DNA of 64,000 nucleotides from Legionella sp. (GCA_030158115.1 JAOATK010000005.1:1-64000), one strand, 5' to 3'. Positions 46,583 to 57,041 are shown, counted from the stretch's first letter. The notes: a model not told the origin generated them from the sequence alone. Program-made: numbers and translations.

Positions 46583-47010
46583 GACTGATGCATTAGCTCC
46601 TGCATGCGCTGAAGAAAATTATTAAATAACTCATTGTATTGATTGATAATTTTCTCAACTATTTCATTTGCGACGTTTAGGTTATAAGTATGCGGGGTTT
46701 GATTGCGACTTATTATCATTTCCATCCACCCCTCCCCATTAGTAATGAGTCCTTTATTAAATGACTCACGGATAGCATCACGAGAACCTGTAATACTGCT
46801 GTTTCCCTGATAAATGAAATAATCTTTCATGACATTCCATGCTAATTCATGCGTGAATTCAAATGCTTGTATCAACCCTTGTTTCTCAAGTTCAGAAAAG
46901 TTTCGTTCTTTGGATAAATTAACAGCAGAAATTAATTGAGACAGCGCTTTTTCATAGTTCATAAGACGCTGTTGCCAGCGAATCTCAAAAGCTTTTTGCA
47001 TAAAATTCAC
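46579..47010 (-). CDS. hepT: HepT-type HEPN ribonuclease toxin
   Basis: The 143-residue all-alpha HEPN protein of the HI0074 family has the toxin motif RX4HXY, read as RNQTPHTY (Arg102, His107, Tyr109). Arg and His are the RNase residues and Tyr is the AMPylation target in known HepT. It is the first gene of the pair with mntA. Such pairs mark accessory DNA and may give phage defence or plasmid-like stability. No phage or plasmid genes are adjacent. Confidence 0.88.
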   Translation of the reverse strand: MNFMQKAFEIRWQQRLMNYEKALSQLISAVNLSKERNFSELEKQGLIQAFEFTHELAWNVMKDYFIYQGNSSITGSRDAIRESFNKGLITNGEGWMEMIISRNQTPHTYNLNVANEIVEKIINQYNELFNNFLQRMQELMHQS

Positions 47011-47342
47011 CCAAAATTCTCAGTTAGATATAAGATGGTATATCATAAATATATTAATATTTACAGCAAGTGTAGTGGATTCAGGACAAGATCATCTGCA
47101 TATTGGGGGCTGAGCATTACAGCAAATATCATTTCTACTTATGCTCTTTACACAACTAAACAAGCAAGCTCTAATTTTTAGCAGGTTTTGTCACTTTCTT
47201 TGTTTAATTAGGATTCAAGATGGCGCTTTTTTAGTTGTTTTTTTGGTTTCTCTGTGTAATAATTGCCTAAAAATTAAGGGTGAATTTTCTCGTGATAGTG
47301 CACGCGGCCCTTAAGTAAAAGACGTACAGCACAGGGTTGCTC
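47011..47342. other. intergenic region between hepT and the VipD-like gene
   Basis: A 332-base AT-rich stretch that must hold promoters for the two divergent genes. I see no gene, no palindromic element and no convincing PmrA-type direct repeat. An open frame at 46936-47181 overlaps hepT on the other strand and looks like chance. Confidence 0.5.
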
Positions 47343-49049
47343 ATGACAAGAATTTTAAAGAGAAATTTACTGACTTGTACCATAACAGAGAATGGTTGCA
47401 CTCTTCACCCTCCTACACATCGAGGATTGGTCTTAAGTGGCGGGGGTTCAAAAGGTATTGGATATGCAGGTATGATACGGGCTATGAATGAATGTGGATT
47501 TATTCAAGAGCTAACCCATGTCAGTGGTGCCTCTGCTGGTGCTATGATAGCAAGCCTGATAGCGGTTGGTCTTAGTTCTGAGCATATTACTAACATAGTA
47601 TGCCAATTAAACCCAGTAAAATTTTTAGATAACTCAGGCTTAAATCTACGCGCCAAAGGCCATTATGTGCGCAATATGTTTAACATGATTTATTTCTATC
47701 AAATAAAACAACATTTATTAGAAATTAACCCTCCTTCACCCTCATCGGAAATGGTGAGTGCCTATGAGCTACTTAAGCTTAAATTAATGAACTGTGATGA
47801 GGCCTTGAAAGAGCATGGCATAGTAATTCAAAATTTTGATGATGTGATTCATTTAGGAAAATCAAAAGAAGGGCTTGAAAAACTCGGGCTTGCTTTTGCT
47901 ATGCTAACAAAAAGAATCATCAAAGACCTTGATGGTCTAGAGATTGATGAAATGTCCATAATAACCTTCGGTGATTTAGTGCGTTTGAGAGATCTTTTGC
48001 CAGAAGATAAAAAACATAGGATTAAACATTTATCAGTGGTTGTGACTAATCAAACCAAAAAAGAATTAGAAACTTTTAATGAGCGAATCAACGCAAAGGA
48101 ATCAATTGCCGAAAAAGTTCAACTATCAGGTGCCCACCCAATCCTTTTTGCACCGGCAAGAAATGCTAGAGGTGAGCGTTTTGCCGATGGTGGCATTTTA
48201 GATAATATGCCTACTCAAATCCTTGAGAAAGAAGGTTTGGATAGAGAAGTTATTGTCTGTGTTAAAATTGAGGACAACGCTTCATATAATGCGTCTCTTA
48301 AAAGAGTAAAATCCCCTAATCTACAGTCTCTTTCTTTATTTTCTAATGGGGTTGATAGGTTGGCGCAAGTGATGGTTGGCGGTCCAGTGCTAAGAGCATC
48401 TACTGAAGTGACTAATCGTGAAAAAATCTTCTATCAGCTTAACAATATGCTCTATATTAATTCAGGAAAACTTAAAACAACCACAAAATCACCATCATTT
48501 GATCTGAAAAAAGAAGCTATTGATATCGCATATACACAAACTAAAATATTCCTTGCAGACCAAACTAAAACCTATGATAACCCATTAGTTGCAATTCTTC
48601 ATTTAGGGGTTGAGCAACTTAATAGAACTATTATTTCAGAGAGCACGAATACACAGCTCCTACTAAGTGCGGGCCTTGCTAAAGCGATATATTTGATACA
48701 AGCCGAATTAGTTAGCGAGTTAAAAGATAACATATTTCAAGGCATTGAATATTATACTAAACAGATTAATTCACTTCTGGAAAACTCAGAGCTAAATAAA
48801 GAGCAGCAAACCAAGGCTATGGCACTGTGCATGCAACAAGTTAATTATTTAACCGAAGGAAAATTTAAGAAACATCTGGATAGGATTGAAAAACAAGCGG
48901 CCAAAGAAAATATTGGCATAGTCAGTTGGTTTAAATGGTTATTACAACTACTGTGTCGTTCAGTCCAATGGATTTTTTCTAAACTTACATCACCCTCTGC
49001 TGATACGGATGTTAATTGCACATTAACATCAGGTCTTAATTGTGCTTAA
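47343..49049 (+). CDS. VipD-like patatin phospholipase, candidate Dot/Icm effector
   Basis: The 568-residue protein has an N-terminal patatin domain with the oxyanion loop SGGGSKGIGYAG (33-38 core), the nucleophile elbow GASAG (Ser64), and the catalytic Asp in FADGGILDNMP (about 280). A long C-terminal helical region (about 330-568) follows, as in Legionella VipD and its paralogues, where the C-terminal part binds host Rab5 and allows activity. The ATG at 47343 is chosen because AGGG lies upstream; the TTG at 47337 is also possible. Secretion is inferred from the family. Confidence 0.8.
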   Translation: MTRILKRNLLTCTITENGCTLHPPTHRGLVLSGGGSKGIGYAGMIRAMNECGFIQELTHVSGASAGAMIASLIAVGLSSEHITNIVCQLNPVKFLDNSGLNLRAKGHYVRNMFNMIYFYQIKQHLLEINPPSPSSEMVSAYELLKLKLMNCDEALKEHGIVIQNFDDVIHLGKSKEGLEKLGLAFAMLTKRIIKDLDGLEIDEMSIITFGDLVRLRDLLPEDKKHRIKHLSVVVTNQTKKELETFNERINAKESIAEKVQLSGAHPILFAPARNARGERFADGGILDNMPTQILEKEGLDREVIVCVKIEDNASYNASLKRVKSPNLQSLSLFSNGVDRLAQVMVGGPVLRASTEVTNREKIFYQLNNMLYINSGKLKTTTKSPSFDLKKEAIDIAYTQTKIFLADQTKTYDNPLVAILHLGVEQLNRTIISESTNTQLLLSAGLAKAIYLIQAELVSELKDNIFQGIEYYTKQINSLLENSELNKEQQTKAMALCMQQVNYLTEGKFKKHLDRIEKQAAKENIGIVSWFKWLLQLLCRSVQWIFSKLTSPSADTDVNCTLTSGLNCA

Positions 49050-49098
49050 TAAGTAGATCGTTATAGCTCATTTGACTGTTATACAATTATAAATTGAT

Positions 49099-49130
49099 GT
49101 AGGTTGGCGTTAAGCGTAGCGCAACCCAAC
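49099..49130. repeat. short palindromic element, GTAGGTTGGCG type
   Basis: GTAGGTTGGCGTTAAGCGTA faces GCGCAACCCAAC in the gap between the VipD-like and hda genes. A second small GGAGCGAAGCGACC stretch follows. Confidence 0.7.
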
Positions 49131-49186
49131 AGCTGGAGCGAAGCGACCTCATCAAGGTTTTCTTTTTGTCTAGAACATCTTGAATG

Positions 49187-49879
49187 TTAAATATGTAATG
49201 TGTTTTTAACAAAAGGAATGGTGATTTTTCTTTGTGCAGCAAGGGAGGCATCATCTAGATGATTGAGTAGTTGGTGGAGATCATGCATGTTTCGTGAACA
49301 GCGATTGAGTAGGAATTGCCCTACTGTTTCTGGTAAATCAAATCCACGTTTTAAGGCATGTAATTTAAGGGTCGTAATTTTAGCTTCATCGCTTAATTCC
49401 ATGAGTTGGATAACCAGCCCCCAGCTTAATCGGGAGCGCAAGTCAGCAAGCTCTATAGGCAGGGTAGGGGGTGGCGTATTTCCAGAGATGATTAAAAGAC
49501 TTTGATCCATGTCCTTAATTTTATTATAAAGATGAAATAAGGCCTCTTCCCAGGCCGCGTCTTTGGCAATAGCATCGATGTCATCAATACATACTAATGT
49601 TTGATCCTCTAATCCTTCAATCGTTTGAGGACCCCATTCTTTGAGAAGATTTAAAGGTAAATAGATTGCAGATTGAGTAGAGCTAACCGCCTGGCAACAG
49701 GCCTGTAATATATGGGATTTACCACTTCCCTTAGGACCCCAAAGATAGAGCAAGCGATCTTCTTTAAGTGATAGCATGGTCTGTAATTGCTTTTGTAATA
49801 GCGTATTACCACCCCAGTTAAAATCAGCCAAAGTTGCTTCGTCATTTAATTTTATGGCTAATGCCAGCTGTTTATTCAT
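49187..49879 (-). CDS. hda: DnaA regulatory inactivator Hda
   Basis: The 230-residue AAA+ protein is homologous to the ATPase core of DnaA. Hda, bound to the sliding clamp, makes DnaA hydrolyse ATP after replication starts. The Walker A WGPKGSGKSH, Walker B LVCIDDIDAI and a sensor-like LRSRLSWG are visible. The N-terminal QLALAIKL contains the clamp-binding motif type. It begins next to the pgsA stop (one base overlap), so the two share a transcript. Confidence 0.9.
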   Translation of the reverse strand: MNKQLALAIKLNDEATLADFNWGGNTLLQKQLQTMLSLKEDRLLYLWGPKGSGKSHILQACCQAVSSTQSAIYLPLNLLKEWGPQTIEGLEDQTLVCIDDIDAIAKDAAWEEALFHLYNKIKDMDQSLLIISGNTPPPTLPIELADLRSRLSWGLVIQLMELSDEAKITTLKLHALKRGFDLPETVGQFLLNRCSRNMHDLHQLLNHLDDASLAAQRKITIPFVKNTLHI

Positions 49880-50436
49880 TATGACAATTCTTTTTTAGGC
49901 CAGGCTTTCTGACTCCAGGTCATCATATAGTCAATATAGGTAGTGGCTGTTGTGAAGGTCGTTAAACCAATTAGCGTATTGAGGATATAATTAGGAAATT
50001 GAAAATAAGCTAGTTCAAATAAACAGCAAGTAACTAGACCTAATTGTAATGCGGTGTTTATCTTACTTAAGACAGAAGGTTTAAAATCTAATTTTCGACG
50101 GATAAAATGATACCAAGCGAGCACGCCCATAGAGATAGTCAAGTCACGAAGAAAAACAAGAATGACTAACCACCAAGGTAACATCCCAATGAATGCTAAT
50201 GAGATAAAACTAGAGGCAATTAATAATTTATCAGCAAGAGGATCAACAAAGGAACCAAAAAAACTTTGCCAATTAAACCGTCGGGCCAAAATACCATCGA
50301 GCCCATCGGTTAATCCAGCTAAAATAAAGGTATAAAATGTATTAACAAATTCATGACGGTATAAAAACATCAAAAAAGGAGCAATAAGCCCCAATCGAAA
50401 TAATGTTAATGCATTAGGTATGTGTTTGAGTATCAT
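49879..50436 (-). CDS. pgsA: CDP-alcohol phosphatidyltransferase, probable phosphatidylglycerophosphate synthase
   Basis: The 185-residue membrane protein has the class I CDP-alcohol motif D-x2-D-G-x2-A-R-x8-G-x3-D-x3-D, here DGLDGILARRFNWQSFFGSF followed by VDPLADK. Length and hydrophobic profile (five to six segments) fit PgsA, which makes phosphatidylglycerophosphate from CDP-diacylglycerol. Other family members such as PcsA are longer. It is the first gene of the pair with hda. Confidence 0.85.
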   Translation of the reverse strand: MILKHIPNALTLFRLGLIAPFLMFLYRHEFVNTFYTFILAGLTDGLDGILARRFNWQSFFGSFVDPLADKLLIASSFISLAFIGMLPWWLVILVFLRDLTISMGVLAWYHFIRRKLDFKPSVLSKINTALQLGLVTCCLFELAYFQFPNYILNTLIGLTTFTTATTYIDYMMTWSQKAWPKKELS

Positions 50437-50492
50437 AGGCCGTACGAATTTAAAATACCCTTATTTTGCTTATCTACTAAAGGGAGTAAATA

Positions 50493-50588
50493 ATGTATCA
50501 ACTGGAGCAGTTGGACAAGCAAATGCTGCAAATTGATGGTGATTGCAGACTAGTGTATACAATAGTCATAGCTCTGTCACGCGATTGA
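50493..50588 (+). CDS. possible 31-residue peptide
   Basis: An ATG with AAAGGGAG about seven bases upstream opens a short frame: MYQLEQLDKQMLQIDGD and then 14 further residues ending SRD. It lies in the 205-base gap between pgsA and yhbY, on the opposite strand. The ribosome site is good, but nothing else supports it. Confidence 0.2.
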   Translation: MYQLEQLDKQMLQIDGDCRLVYTIVIALSRD

Positions 50589-50641
50589 CTCGGCTATCTT
50601 TATCAGAATTATTTATTTTCTTAAAATATATAATGGAATCA

Positions 50642-50914
50642 TCAAGTTTTGGATTCATTTTTCCGATAAATAATGACAGTATTACCAATCATCTGCACAA
50701 GCTCCGCCTTTAACGCCTCGCATAATTCAGCAGCTATCAGGATTCGATCTTCTTTTTCTGCGCCATTAATTTTAACTTTAATTAGCTCATGAGAAAGCAG
50801 AGCAATATCAGTTTCTGCAATCACAGCCTCTGTTAATCCTTTATTACCAAGAAGTACTACAGGTTTTAAATGATGGGCTTTGGCTTTGAGTGCTTTTTTG
50901 TGTGCATTATCCAC
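50642..50914 (-). CDS. yhbY: YhbY family RNA-binding protein
   Basis: The 90-residue CRS1-YhbY domain protein shows ALKAKAHHLKPVVLLGNKGL at the start, then ELIKVKI in the centre. YhbY binds pre-50S ribosomal particles. It is divergent from rlmE, the same arrangement as in many gammaproteobacteria, with an 84- to 105-base gap that holds both promoters. Confidence 0.92.
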   Translation of the reverse strand: MDNAHKKALKAKAHHLKPVVLLGNKGLTEAVIAETDIALLSHELIKVKINGAEKEDRILIAAELCEALKAELVQMIGNTVIIYRKNESKT

Positions 50915-51019
50915 TATTAATATTCCTAATTAATCAAATGGTAAATTATTGCACGTTTTGCTGGGAAAAGGTAGTGAAATTCAGTATGATATAGCAAATT
51001 GATCCACTATTTGATGGTT

Positions 51020-51640
51020 ATGAGTCGATCCAAAAGCAGTAAACAATGGTTACAAGAACATTTTAACGACATGTACGTAAAAAAATCGCAGGCTGAAGGG
51101 TACCGCAGCCGTGCTGTGTATAAGCTAAAAGAAGTGGATGAGAAAGAATCATTGCTCAAGCCAGGTATGACGGTAGTTGATCTTGGTGCAGCTCCTGGAG
51201 GTTGGACACAATATGTCACTGAGCGTTTGCAAGGCCGGGGTCGTATTATTGCTTTAGATATTTTGCCAATGGATCCCTTACCCGATGTGGATATTATTTT
51301 GGGAGATTTTCGTGAGGATGACGTGTTACAAACATTAATGAATTTAATTCCTAAACGTAGTGTAGACTTGTTATTATCAGATATGGCCCCAAATATGAGT
51401 GGTACTACAGCAATAGATATCCCTAGGGCTATGTATTTGGTTGAGTTAGCTTTTGATTTCGCAGAAAAAATGTTAAAGCCAGGAGGCTCTATGTTGGTTA
51501 AAGTATTTCATGGGGCTGGTTTTGATGATTTGGTGAAACTTGCGCGTTCTTCTTTTGAGAAAGTTGTCATTCGCAAACCATCTGCTTCACGAGCTCGTTC
51601 AAAAGAAACCTATTTGCTGGCAAAGGGATACAATTTATAG
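51020..51640 (+). CDS. rlmE: 23S rRNA 2'-O-ribose U2552 methyltransferase
   Basis: The 206-residue FtsJ/RrmJ enzyme has the SAM motif VDLGAAPGGW near residue 51 and the K-D-K-E catalytic set (Lys in SRAVYKL, Asp in LSDMAPN, Lys in LVKVFHG, Glu in SKETYL). It modifies U2552 in the A-loop of the ribosome. The ATG at 51020 gives MSRSKSSKQWLQ, the family N terminus; ATG 51014 and TTG 50999 are in frame but less likely. ftsH follows, as in E. coli. Confidence 0.92.
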   Translation: MSRSKSSKQWLQEHFNDMYVKKSQAEGYRSRAVYKLKEVDEKESLLKPGMTVVDLGAAPGGWTQYVTERLQGRGRIIALDILPMDPLPDVDIILGDFREDDVLQTLMNLIPKRSVDLLLSDMAPNMSGTTAIDIPRAMYLVELAFDFAEKMLKPGGSMLVKVFHGAGFDDLVKLARSSFEKVVIRKPSASRARSKETYLLAKGYNL

Positions 51641-51705
51641 TAACTTTATAGATTATTTCCGTTCACTTACTATCAAAGCTTTACGCAACTAACGAGGTTA
51701 ATACT

Positions 51706-53628
51706 TTGAACGACATGGTTAAGAATTTATTTTTATGGCTGATTATAGCGATCGTATTGGTCTCTGTTTTTAGTAATTTCGGCCCTCGCAATGTGGCTTC
51801 CGAAAAGATTTCTTATAGTCAATTCTTGAAAGAAGTCGATCAAGGCATGATTAACACGGTAACCATTGAAGACGATAAAATCATCAAAGGGATGACCAAA
51901 AATAACAAGCGCTTTGTGACTTATCTGCCAATGCAAGATAATGCTTTATTAGGTGAGTTGTTAAAAAGCAAAGTTGAAGTAAGTGGCCAGGAGAAACAAC
52001 AAGAAAGTTTCCTTCTGCATTTGTTTATTAATTGGTTCCCGATGCTGCTTTTAATCGGCGTATGGGTGTTTTTTATGCGTCAGATGCAAGGCGGTGGTGG
52101 ACGTGGAGCAATGTCTTTTGGACGTTCACGAGCTCGCTTATTGGGTGAAGATCAAGTTAAGGTGACCTTTGCTGATGTTGCAGGTGTTGATGAAGCAAAG
52201 GATGAAGTGAAAGAATTAGTCGATTTCTTGCGTGATCCGACTAAATTCCAAAATCTTGGTGGGCGTATTCCACGTGGTGTTTTATTAGTCGGTTCTCCTG
52301 GCACGGGTAAAACCTTGCTCGCCAGAGCAGTTGCAGGAGAGGCTAAAGTCCCATTTTTCACTATTTCAGGGTCTGATTTTGTTGAGATGTTTGTAGGGGT
52401 TGGTGCGTCACGAGTTCGTGACATGTTTGAGCAAGCTAAAAAGCATGCTCCTTGTATTATTTTTATTGATGAAATTGACGCGGTAGGTCGACATCGTGGT
52501 GCCGGATTAGGTGGTGGGCATGATGAGCGAGAACAAACGCTGAACCAATTATTAGTAGAGATGGATGGCTTTGAGGGCAACGAAGGGGTGATTGTTATCG
52601 CCGCGACGAACCGTCCTGATGTATTAGATCCTGCTTTATTGCGACCAGGTCGTTTTGACCGTCAAGTGGTTGTTCCTTTACCTGATATTCGTGGGCGTGA
52701 GCAAATATTAAGAGTCCACTTACAAAAGGTTCCAGTAGATACACATATTGAAGTCATGGATATTGCTCGTGGAACACCTGGTTTTTCTGGGGCAGACTTA
52801 GCTAATCTAGTGAATGAAGCCGCATTATTTGCTGCTCGTGCGAATAAACGTAAAGTCAGCATGCTTGAATTAGAAAAAGCAAAAGATAAAATTATGATGG
52901 GTGCTGAACGTCGTTCCATGGTGATGGATGATAATGAAAAGAAATTAACAGCTTATCATGAGGCAGGACATGCTATCGTTGGCTTGTCTGTTCCTGAGCA
53001 TGATCCAGTCTATAAAGTGTCTATTATTCCAAGAGGTAGAGCGCTTGGGGTAACTATGTTTTTACCTGAACAAGATCGATACAGTCACAGTAAGCGTCGT
53101 TTGGAAAGCCAGTTATCTAGCTTATTTGGTGGCCGGATTGCAGAAGAACTTATTTTTGGCTTGGAGAGTGTTACTACAGGGGCCTCTAATGACATCATGC
53201 GATCCACTGAAATCGCGCGTAAAATGGTCACTACCTGGGGATTATCTTCTTTGGGACCATTAACTTTTGGCGAAGAAGAAGAGGAAGTATTCTTAGGTCG
53301 TTCAATGAATAAGCATAAAGAAATGTCAGATAGAACCGCTCAACAAATTGACGATGAAGTTCGTGCGATTATTGATAGAAATTATCAAAGAGCCAAAGAA
53401 ATTTTAGTCGCGAATATGGACAAGTTGCATTTAATGGCAGAAAGTCTAATTAAGTATGAAACCATTGATGCACCGCAAATCAAAGAAATTATGTCGGGCA
53501 AAGAGCCTACACCTCCACAAGATTGGAGCGTAAGCTCTAAACCTTTGGATAGTAAAGAGCCAGTTAGTGAGGCGCCGACCAAATCTGCAGATGCAGAGAC
53601 AATAGTAAAACCTGCTGAAGAAAGCTGA
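51706..53628 (+). CDS. ftsH: ATP-dependent zinc metalloprotease FtsH
   Basis: The 640-residue membrane protease degrades misfolded membrane proteins and regulators. It has two membrane segments (about 6-24 and 104-124) around a periplasmic part, AAA+ Walker A GSPGTGKT (196-203), Walker B IIFIDEID (251-258), the arginine-finger region [10 protein letters not shown], and the zinc site HEAGH (418-422). TTG is used as start with GAGG about ten bases upstream; the N terminus [11 protein letters not shown] is as expected. A Pro/Ser/Glu-rich tail ends the protein. Confidence 0.95.
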   Translation: MNDMVKNLFLWLIIAIVLVSVFSNFGPRNVASEKISYSQFLKEVDQGMINTVTIEDDKIIKGMTKNNKRFVTYLPMQDNALLGELLKSKVEVSGQEKQQESFLLHLFINWFPMLLLIGVWVFFMRQMQGGGGRGAMSFGRSRARLLGEDQVKVTFADVAGVDEAKDEVKELVDFLRDPTKFQNLGGRIPRGVLLVGSPGTGKTLLARAVAGEAKVPFFTISGSDFVEMFVGVGASRVRDMFEQAKKHAPCIIFIDEIDAVGRHRGAGLGGGHDEREQTLNQLLVEMDGFEGNEGVIVIAATNRPDVLDPALLRPGRFDRQVVVPLPDIRGREQILRVHLQKVPVDTHIEVMDIARGTPGFSGADLANLVNEAALFAARANKRKVSMLELEKAKDKIMMGAERRSMVMDDNEKKLTAYHEAGHAIVGLSVPEHDPVYKVSIIPRGRALGVTMFLPEQDRYSHSKRRLESQLSSLFGGRIAEELIFGLESVTTGASNDIMRSTEIARKMVTTWGLSSLGPLTFGEEEEEVFLGRSMNKHKEMSDRTAQQIDDEVRAIIDRNYQRAKEILVANMDKLHLMAESLIKYETIDAPQIKEIMSGKEPTPPQDWSVSSKPLDSKEPVSEAPTKSADAETIVKPAEES

Positions 53629-53651
53629 TGTTGGGTAAGTGAGAAAAGTAG

Positions 53652-54551
53652 GTGAATGCAAAACAATTTATAAGCTGGCTTGATCATCAAAGCCAGCGAT
53701 CAGTTGAAGGTTCTCCAGAAAAACCATTAATCATGGGTATTTTAAACGTAACACCCAATTCTTTTTCTGATGGGGGCAAATTTTTATCAACAGAAAGAGC
53801 TTGTGAGCAAGCATTCCAGTTGATTGCCCAAGGGGCAGATCTTATTGATATAGGTGGTGAATCCACTAAGCCAGGTGCGGCTGCAGTCTCTGTGGAGAGT
53901 GAATTAAGCCGAGTTATTCCTGTGATTGAAGAGATTAGGATGAACTCGGATATTTGTATTTCAATAGATACAAACAAACCAGAAGTAATGGAAGCTGCTG
54001 TTCAGGCCGGTGCTAATGTGATTAATGATGTCTATGCATTGCGTCGAGAAGGTGCTTTGTCAATGGCTGTAAAACTGGCTGTACCGGTGTGCTTAATGCA
54101 CATGCAAGGTGAGCCACAAAGCATGCAACAAAGTCCGCACTATCCTAATGGGGTAGTTAATGAAGTGATGGATTTTTTTAAAGAGCGTATCGCTACCTGC
54201 ATGCGTGCAGGGATTTCAAAAGCAAATCTAATTTTAGATCCTGGTTTTGGCTTTGGAAAAGAAGTAGAGGATAATTTAATTTTAGTAAATCAGTTGGATT
54301 CTTTTGCAACACTAAAATGTCCTCTTCTTTTAGGTGTTTCACGTAAGAGCACGATTGGGGCAATACTTCATAAAGAAGTCACTGATCGTCTAATAGGAAG
54401 TATTGCGTTAACTATTTATGCCGCTTTGAAGGGAGTTGGGATCATTAGAACGCATGACGTGGATGAAACTAATCAGGCGTTGCAAATGATTAACAGCGTG
54501 TGGAGCAGTCTGGATAGAGCATCGCGTAATTCAGACTACAATAAAATTTAA
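53652..54551 (+). CDS. folP: dihydropteroate synthase
   Basis: The 299-residue enzyme joins p-aminobenzoate to the pterin pyrophosphate in folate synthesis and is the sulfonamide target. Visible are ILNVTPNSFSDGG (near 30), DIGGESTKPGA (near 63), the DTNKPEV segment and ILDPGFGFGK. The start is GTG at 53652, close after ftsH (23 bases). It precedes glmM as in many gammaproteobacteria. Confidence 0.94.
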   Translation: MNAKQFISWLDHQSQRSVEGSPEKPLIMGILNVTPNSFSDGGKFLSTERACEQAFQLIAQGADLIDIGGESTKPGAAAVSVESELSRVIPVIEEIRMNSDICISIDTNKPEVMEAAVQAGANVINDVYALRREGALSMAVKLAVPVCLMHMQGEPQSMQQSPHYPNGVVNEVMDFFKERIATCMRAGISKANLILDPGFGFGKEVEDNLILVNQLDSFATLKCPLLLGVSRKSTIGAILHKEVTDRLIGSIALTIYAALKGVGIIRTHDVDETNQALQMINSVWSSLDRASRNSDYNKI

Positions 54552-54568
54552 GGTGATAGGGATAAAAA

Positions 54569-55921
54569 ATGAGTCAACGTAAATATTTTGGTACCGATGG
54601 CATACGTGGACATGTAGGTTTATCGAACATTAATCCCGAATTTTTTTTAAAGTTGGGTTGGGCTATAGGTCGTGTGCTAGCGAATGGCCACCGAAAAAAA
54701 GTAGTCATTGGAAAAGATACTAGAGTATCGGGCTATATGCTTGAATCAGCACTAGAAGCTGGTTTATCTGCCGCAGGAGTTGACATCGCACTGTTGGGCC
54801 CTATGCCAACACCTGCGATCGCTTATTTAACACAAACTCTTCGTGCGAACGCTGGTATCGTTATTAGTGCCTCTCATAATTTATTTCAAGACAATGGTAT
54901 TAAGTTTTTTTCTGCAGAGGGTGGCAAAATCCCGGATGATGTGGAACTTGCTATAGAAGCTGAAATAGAAAAAAAGATGGAAACAGTGCCATCAAAAGAA
55001 CTTGGAAAAGCCACAAGAATTAATGATGCAAGCGGTCGTTACATTGAGTTTTGTAAATCAACTATCCCTTCATTAACTCGATTATCTGGATTAAAAATCG
55101 TTGTTGATTGTGCTAATGGAGCTACCTATCATATTGCGCCTAATGTTTTTGCTGAATTAGGTGCTGAGGTTACCTCAATTGGTAATGGACCGGATGGGTT
55201 TAATATTAATGAAAAATGTGGCTCTACCTCGCCAGAGTGTTTAAGGCAAAAGGTATTAAGCACGGGTGCTGATATTGGAATTGGTCTGGATGGAGATGGC
55301 GATCGAGTCATCTTAGTTGATGCTAAGGGCAAGCTAATTGATGGTGATCAAATTCTTTATATTATTGCTAAAGATCGATACCAACGCGATCTTTTACATG
55401 GTGGGGTAGTTGGGACACTCATGAGCAATTATGGATTAGAGCTTGCTATGACACAATTAGGCATTCCTTTCTTGCGATCAAAAGTGGGCGATCGCTATGT
55501 TTTAGAAGCCTTGCGTACGAATAATTGGAAAATTGGTGGTGAATCGTCAGGTCATATTGTCTGTTTAGATAAAACAACAACGGGTGATGGGATTGTTGCC
55601 GCTTTACAAGTACTGTCAATTATGATCAAACAAGACAAAACGCTAGAACAATTAACAGAAGGAATTACTTTGCTGCCTCAGAGTCTGATAAATTTAAAAA
55701 CAGATCATGCCATAACTTTAGCTGGGAATGCTCAGGTAATAGATGTAGTAAAAGATTTAGAAAATACTCTAAAGGGTTCAGGCAGGGTGCTACTACGAGC
55801 ATCTGGTACAGAGCCACTACTTCGTGTGATGGTTGAAGGCCTAGATGAGTCTTTAGTTAAAACACATGCACAAAGATTATCTGATGAAATTAGTTTGATT
55901 GATAAAAGCCTGAATTTATAA
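54569..55921 (+). CDS. glmM: phosphoglucosamine mutase
   Basis: The 450-residue enzyme converts glucosamine 6-phosphate to glucosamine 1-phosphate for peptidoglycan and LPS. It has the phosphoserine loop [14 protein letters not shown] (Ser near 102), the metal loop GLDGDGDRV, and the sugar-binding GGESSGH near 326. It is 17 bases after folP and belongs to the same operon. Confidence 0.95.
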   Translation: MSQRKYFGTDGIRGHVGLSNINPEFFLKLGWAIGRVLANGHRKKVVIGKDTRVSGYMLESALEAGLSAAGVDIALLGPMPTPAIAYLTQTLRANAGIVISASHNLFQDNGIKFFSAEGGKIPDDVELAIEAEIEKKMETVPSKELGKATRINDASGRYIEFCKSTIPSLTRLSGLKIVVDCANGATYHIAPNVFAELGAEVTSIGNGPDGFNINEKCGSTSPECLRQKVLSTGADIGIGLDGDGDRVILVDAKGKLIDGDQILYIIAKDRYQRDLLHGGVVGTLMSNYGLELAMTQLGIPFLRSKVGDRYVLEALRTNNWKIGGESSGHIVCLDKTTTGDGIVAALQVLSIMIKQDKTLEQLTEGITLLPQSLINLKTDHAITLAGNAQVIDVVKDLENTLKGSGRVLLRASGTEPLLRVMVEGLDESLVKTHAQRLSDEISLIDKSLNL

Positions 55922-55983
55922 AAAACTACCCATTAAGAACAACTTTAGGTATAGTCTTGCAGTTGAAAAAACAAGGGTTGTCT

Positions 55984-56733
55984 ATGAGACATAAAATAGT
56001 TGCGGGTAACTGGAAAATGAACGGTCAGTTACCGCAAGTGACTCAGTTAACAAATCAGTTAAAAGAGCTGGTTGACAAGAAGGGTGCTACTCAAATTGTT
56101 GTAATGCCCCCAGCAATCTATATCCCCCATGTAAGTCATATACTTGCAGGGTCTGGTATTGAAATCGGTGCTCAGAACGTTTATCCCAAAGACTTTGGTG
56201 CTTATACCGGAGAGCTTTCAGCACCAATGCTAAAAGACTTCAATTGCCGTTATGTTTTAGTGGGACATTCAGAGCGAAGACACAATTTTCATGAAAGTGA
56301 AAATTTTGTGGCACAAAAATTCCACCACGCAAAAGATCATGGTATGATACCCGTTCTTTGCGTAGGCGAGACCTTAATTCAGCGGGAAAAAGGACAAACA
56401 GAGCAAGTTATTGCCAAACAGTTATTGGCAGTCAGTGAGCACGATAAAAATAGTTTTCAAAATTGCATCGTAGCTTATGAGCCTGTTTGGGCAATCGGTA
56501 CTGGCCAAACAGCCTCCCCTGAACAGGTGCAAGAAGTGCATCAGTTCATTAGAAAACTGATTGCTGAAATAAACAGCAGTGATGCTGAGCGTTTATCCCT
56601 TCTTTATGGTGGTAGCGTGAACGAACAGAATGCGAGTGCTCTATTTGCTATGCCCGATGTTGATGGTGGCTTAGTAGGCGGTGCCTCTTTAAATGCGAAA
56701 CAGTTTTTGGAAATTGTGAAATGTATCAATTGA
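55984..56733 (+). CDS. tpiA: triosephosphate isomerase
   Basis: The 249-residue glycolytic enzyme interconverts dihydroxyacetone phosphate and glyceraldehyde 3-phosphate. The catalytic Lys is in GNWKMNG, His in GHSERR (near 95), and Glu in [11 protein letters not shown] (near 167), and the phosphate loop GGSV is present. The ATG at 55984 gives the normal N terminus [11 protein letters not shown]; the TTG at 55957 adds nine residues. It overlaps secG by 13 bases. Confidence 0.95.
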   Translation: MRHKIVAGNWKMNGQLPQVTQLTNQLKELVDKKGATQIVVMPPAIYIPHVSHILAGSGIEIGAQNVYPKDFGAYTGELSAPMLKDFNCRYVLVGHSERRHNFHESENFVAQKFHHAKDHGMIPVLCVGETLIQREKGQTEQVIAKQLLAVSEHDKNSFQNCIVAYEPVWAIGTGQTASPEQVQEVHQFIRKLIAEINSSDAERLSLLYGGSVNEQNASALFAMPDVDGGLVGGASLNAKQFLEIVKCIN

Positions 56734-57041
56734 TATTAATAATTCATATGATGGTTGCTATAGTCTTAATTGGCTTAGTGCTTATTCAACATGGTAAAGG
56801 CGCTGATATAGGTGCCGCCTTTGGTTCTGGCGCTTCAAATACTTTATTTGGTAGCCAAGGAACAGGTAGTTTCTTATTTAAATTAACTGGTGGGTTAGCG
56901 CTGACATTTTTTGTCACAAGTTTGTTGTTGTCTTATTTGGTTTCAGTACAATATCAAAAAGCAGAGCAATTTACAGCTCCTCAACAAAGCAGTGCCCCTG
57001 TGAATTCAATTCCAGTGCCAGTTGATAATAAAAGTAATTAA
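56721..57041 (+). CDS. secG: protein translocase subunit SecG
   Basis: The 106-residue protein has two membrane segments (about 3-23 and 52-74) and the SecG loop [21 protein letters not shown] with GSQGTGSFL. It is part of the SecYEG channel and aids protein export. The start lies in the last codons of tpiA, the same coupling as in other gammaproteobacteria. tRNA-Leu follows. Confidence 0.93.
   Translation: MYQLILIIHMMVAIVLIGLVLIQHGKGADIGAAFGSGASNTLFGSQGTGSFLFKLTGGLALTFFVTSLLLSYLVSVQYQKAEQFTAPQQSSAPVNSIPVPVDNKSN

Noticed and set aside
46936..47181. 81-residue + strand frame across the hepT start
   Set aside because: Antisense to hepT, with no ribosome site; a chance frame in an AT-rich region.
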